Assembly (NCBI GenBank): GCA_037952775.1
Contig: JBANAY010000003.1
Coordinates: 5,890,001-5,954,000 of the forward strand
Length of the DNA: 64,000 nucleotides
Source of the DNA: Clonostachys chloroleuca
Taxonomy: Eukaryota; Ascomycota; Sordariomycetes; Hypocreales; Bionectriaceae
Reading direction: 5' to 3'
Shown here: piece after piece, positions 61,608 through 64,000 of the stretch
Position numbering within the stretch: the stretch's first letter is position 1
Layout: every line of letters begins with the position of its first letter
Position numbers and translations under genes: made by a program
Notes under the pieces: model-generated
The model's database searches: none
What the model was told of the DNA's origin: nothing
What the model saw: the letters and a program-made list of their open reading frames with translations, nothing else

Positions 61608-63851
61608 ATGGCCGAGGACTCCTCCCAAGCTGATACACACTCTTATAGCCGGCGCAGTCAGGGACGCGAGGACGAGGTGCGGCATATATCACCATCCGAA
61701 GCGGAATGGCAGGTCAATTCTCAAAGTGATCCTTCGAACCGTTCGCATGCGGCAGCAGATCGAAGTTCACGAAAAGGAAGCTCACGAACACCAAGAGTTC
61801 GGGCCTGTAAGTATCACCACACCGGCTGGTGAGGATGTGCTGCCTTAAACCGTAGCAATAGCCGGGTACAGTTGATCGACTAAACGACAAAAGGCCTGAG
61901 TTGTAAGAAACACAAGATTAAATGCGAAGTGAAGCGAGGAGAGACAGCCTGCGTAAGATGCTTGCGCGTAGGTACCGACTGTGTCTTTTCTAACACAGGC
62001 ACACTGGTTCAGGACGATCTAGCGTATGTGTACTCTCGCGAAACTTTTGAGTTAAAGAAGAGATGACCTCGGCTGATAAGAACGTACATTATTAGATGGA
62101 AATCTGAAATCACGGAACGCGTCCGCCAGCTCGAGAATACCGTATCTACGCTCCTTCAGGAAAACAGGCGACTTGAACTGGTCAGACTTTCGCCGCAGGC
62201 TCCGAATACGGCTGCGCTAGGTTTACTATCTACCGTGGCTGTTGCAGATTCCATGCGTACTACTGAGTCTGGTGTTGGTCCAACCAATCCTGGTGCAAGC
62301 CATCGTTCTTCAGACCGAGACGATGACGAATCTAGTCTGGTACCAGCGCCTATGAACAACCTCTATGACCTGGCAAAAGCCTCCAGCACCGATCGGAGTG
62401 CCCCCACTACATACACGGACACCGCCAGCTCTTCGGATGATCTCATTTCACAAGGCATTCTTTCTGAGGCACAGGCGCGCCAACTCTTCGACAAATACAT
62501 GAACTTGCAAAATCAGTTGCTCTGGGGCGGCGTCATCTTTCCCTACTCAACACTCGAGTCGATGCGCGAGGCTTCAGTACTGCTCTCCACGTCTATTTTG
62601 ACCGTCGCCGTGCTGCATACGCCAGGCCAAGAAGAGACGCTGCAAAGATGCTATAACGCTTTCATTGCTTTAATCAGCAACTCTAGCATTGTAAGGAATC
62701 ATAACCTCCATGACGTAAGGGGCCTGTGTCTGGGCGCGTTTCACCTCCCGAATCTAAGCTGGCGGCTGTCAGGGCAGGCTGCTAGGATAGCTGCCGAGAT
62801 GAACATACACCAGTCTTTCTACAAGCTGCGTAATGGTGACATTCGCCACGCTGAGCGTGTGAGGATGTGGTATGCCTTATATATTTGCAATCATCAGGTT
62901 AGCATTGCGTTTGGAAGACCTTCAGCGATGCAAGACGACGATGCGGTCCAAGGCGTTGACCTGTTCCTGGATGGACCGTACCCCTATGCACTGCCTGGAG
63001 ACACGCGGCTCATAGCGCATGTATCACTATACAGAATCATTCACCTCGCGTCCTCTGAGTTCGGCAGCGATCCGAACGCCATCGTTGACGAAGCGCGCTT
63101 GGGTCGCCTGCGTTCTCTTAATATCGCCATCGACCAATGGCGGTGTAAATGGGAGCCCAGGCTAGAACAATGTGACCGTACTGGCTCATACCCCTTGCAA
63201 TCGCTCGTGTTATATTATCACTTCGCTCGATTCCATCTGAATTCACTCGCCTTCAGAGGTTTGCGTTGGCCGAGCTACCAGACTCTGGGCTCAAACCGGC
63301 GCGAAGCTGCCATGGCTACTATATCGGCCGCAATGAACACTCTGGTCCATGTCTCCGCTGAGGCTGATATAAGAAAAGCCCTTCGTGGAGTGCCTCTGTT
63401 TACGCACACGATGGTGGCATTCTGCGCCACCTTCCTGCTAAAGATGGCTTCCATGTGGCACCGTGGGGAGGACATTGTTTCCTCTACCTTGAGCTTAGGC
63501 TTCAATGTTAGGGAGGTATTTGCACTGGTCGGACGTTCTGCTGACCTTCTTGCCGAAGTCGGGAGTGATCTGAGTGAGAAACATGTGGCTAAACATATTG
63601 TTGCTGGCATTCGACGACTTTTACAGCAGGTTGAAACAAAGGCCAGCTTTGACAACCATTGGGAATTGGAATCGCAGGACGTCAACTATGACGGTGATCC
63701 ATCCTACGATAGCATTGCAGTTGATTTTGCAGCGCAGCAGGTTGGAGTAAGAGCGAACGAGTTGATATATAATATGGATGTAGATAGTTTAGCTGCTTTG
63801 TTGGAGTACGGGGGTGGGGAGACGTTTTTCACGTCGTTAGCACAGGAATAG
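61608..63851 (+). CDS. Zn2Cys6 fungal transcription factor (three exons)
   Basis: Exons 61608-61806, 61894-62023 and 62096-63851 with introns of 87 and 72 bp in phase give 694 aa. The first Cys codon of the zinc cluster is split by intron 1; splicing yields CLSCKKHKIKCEVKRGETAC then VRCLRVGTDC, the correct spacing. A coiled-coil segment follows (ERVRQLENTVSTLLQENRRL). The fungal_trans region is seen in LPNLSWRLSGQAARIAAEMN and ERVRMWYALYICNHQVSIAF with GRPSAM. The C-terminus is acidic. It is a nuclear DNA-binding regulator with unknown targets; no biosynthetic cluster is visible inside the window to the right end. Confidence 0.9.
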
Positions 63852-64000
63852 GATACTGCTAGCATGATTTGAGGGCACATATTTTACAGAATCAAGGGAT
63901 TCGCTGCCTAGGACTTTTATATAGATGTTTTGATAAGAACCTCGCTATCGAGTAGAAGATGAAGTGGATAATCTACTATGTCTTACGAATATCAAAGTTT
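63852..64000. other. 3' flank at window end
   Basis: The last 149 bases follow the Zn2Cys6 stop; no feature is recognised. Confidence 0.5.

Overview
This window is nuclear DNA of a filamentous ascomycete (Pezizomycotina). The evidence is many short introns (about 50-90 bp) with GTRNGT donors, CTAAC/CTGAC branch sites and YAG acceptors, together with fungal-specific families: Zn2Cys6 transcription factors, DUF3712 and DUF3433 membrane proteins, cutinase, an NPP1-type protein, an EF-hand NADPH oxidase and an mpaB-type oxygenase. The species cannot be fixed from the sequence alone. Exon structures below were derived by hand from splice signals, phase and protein continuity.

Layout. 0.4-2.3 kb: a phosphoglycerate-dehydrogenase remnant and a DUF3712 membrane protein. 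3.7-6.8 kb: a very large secreted helical-repeat protein built on a 57-residue (3 x 19) unit. 6.9-10.2 kb: gene-poor DNA. 10.3-15.4 kb: a cutinase with a C-terminal frameshift, a coiled-coil protein and a PAP2 lipid phosphatase. 17-21.3 kb: an MFS transporter and an alpha/beta hydrolase. 21.5-24 kb: an arylsulfatase pseudogene and a sugar-transporter-like remnant. 25.1-28.1 kb: a seven-exon Zn2Cys6 regulator. 29.1-35.3 kb: one giant gene (about 2,019 aa) joining a protein kinase, an Scw1/Whi3-like RRM, a conserved fungal middle region and a C-terminal nucleoside-phosphorylase (PNP/Pfs) domain. 36.6-37.9 kb: a DUF2235 lipase-like protein. 38.2-42.3 kb: an FAD monooxygenase and a Zn2Cys6 regulator. 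43.5-50.3 kb: EF-hand NADPH oxidase, cytosolic-PLA2-like phospholipase and mpaB-like oxygenase. 51.3-54.9 kb: an alpha/beta hydrolase, a divergent Rab7/Ypt7-like GTPase and an NPP1-domain secreted protein. 55.5-59.1 kb: a DUF3433 membrane protein and a cysteine-rich GPI-anchored protein. 59.5-61.2 kb: an ankyrin fragment and an NAD-dependent epimerase pseudogene. 61.6-63.9 kb: a third Zn2Cys6 regulator.

Together this is accessory, niche- and interaction-oriented content (secreted enzymes, necrosis-type protein, redox and lipid signalling, regulators) with many decayed genes. The most novel item is the kinase-RRM-PNP protein. Its architecture resembles fungal self/non-self or innate-immunity receptors, and a DUF2235 lipase lies about 1.2 kb downstream. 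Several genes are broken by single-base changes in or beside homopolymers, so some apparent pseudogenes may be assembly errors. The arylsulfatase (two nonsense codons) and the epimerase (nonsense codon, frameshifts, truncation) look truly decayed.
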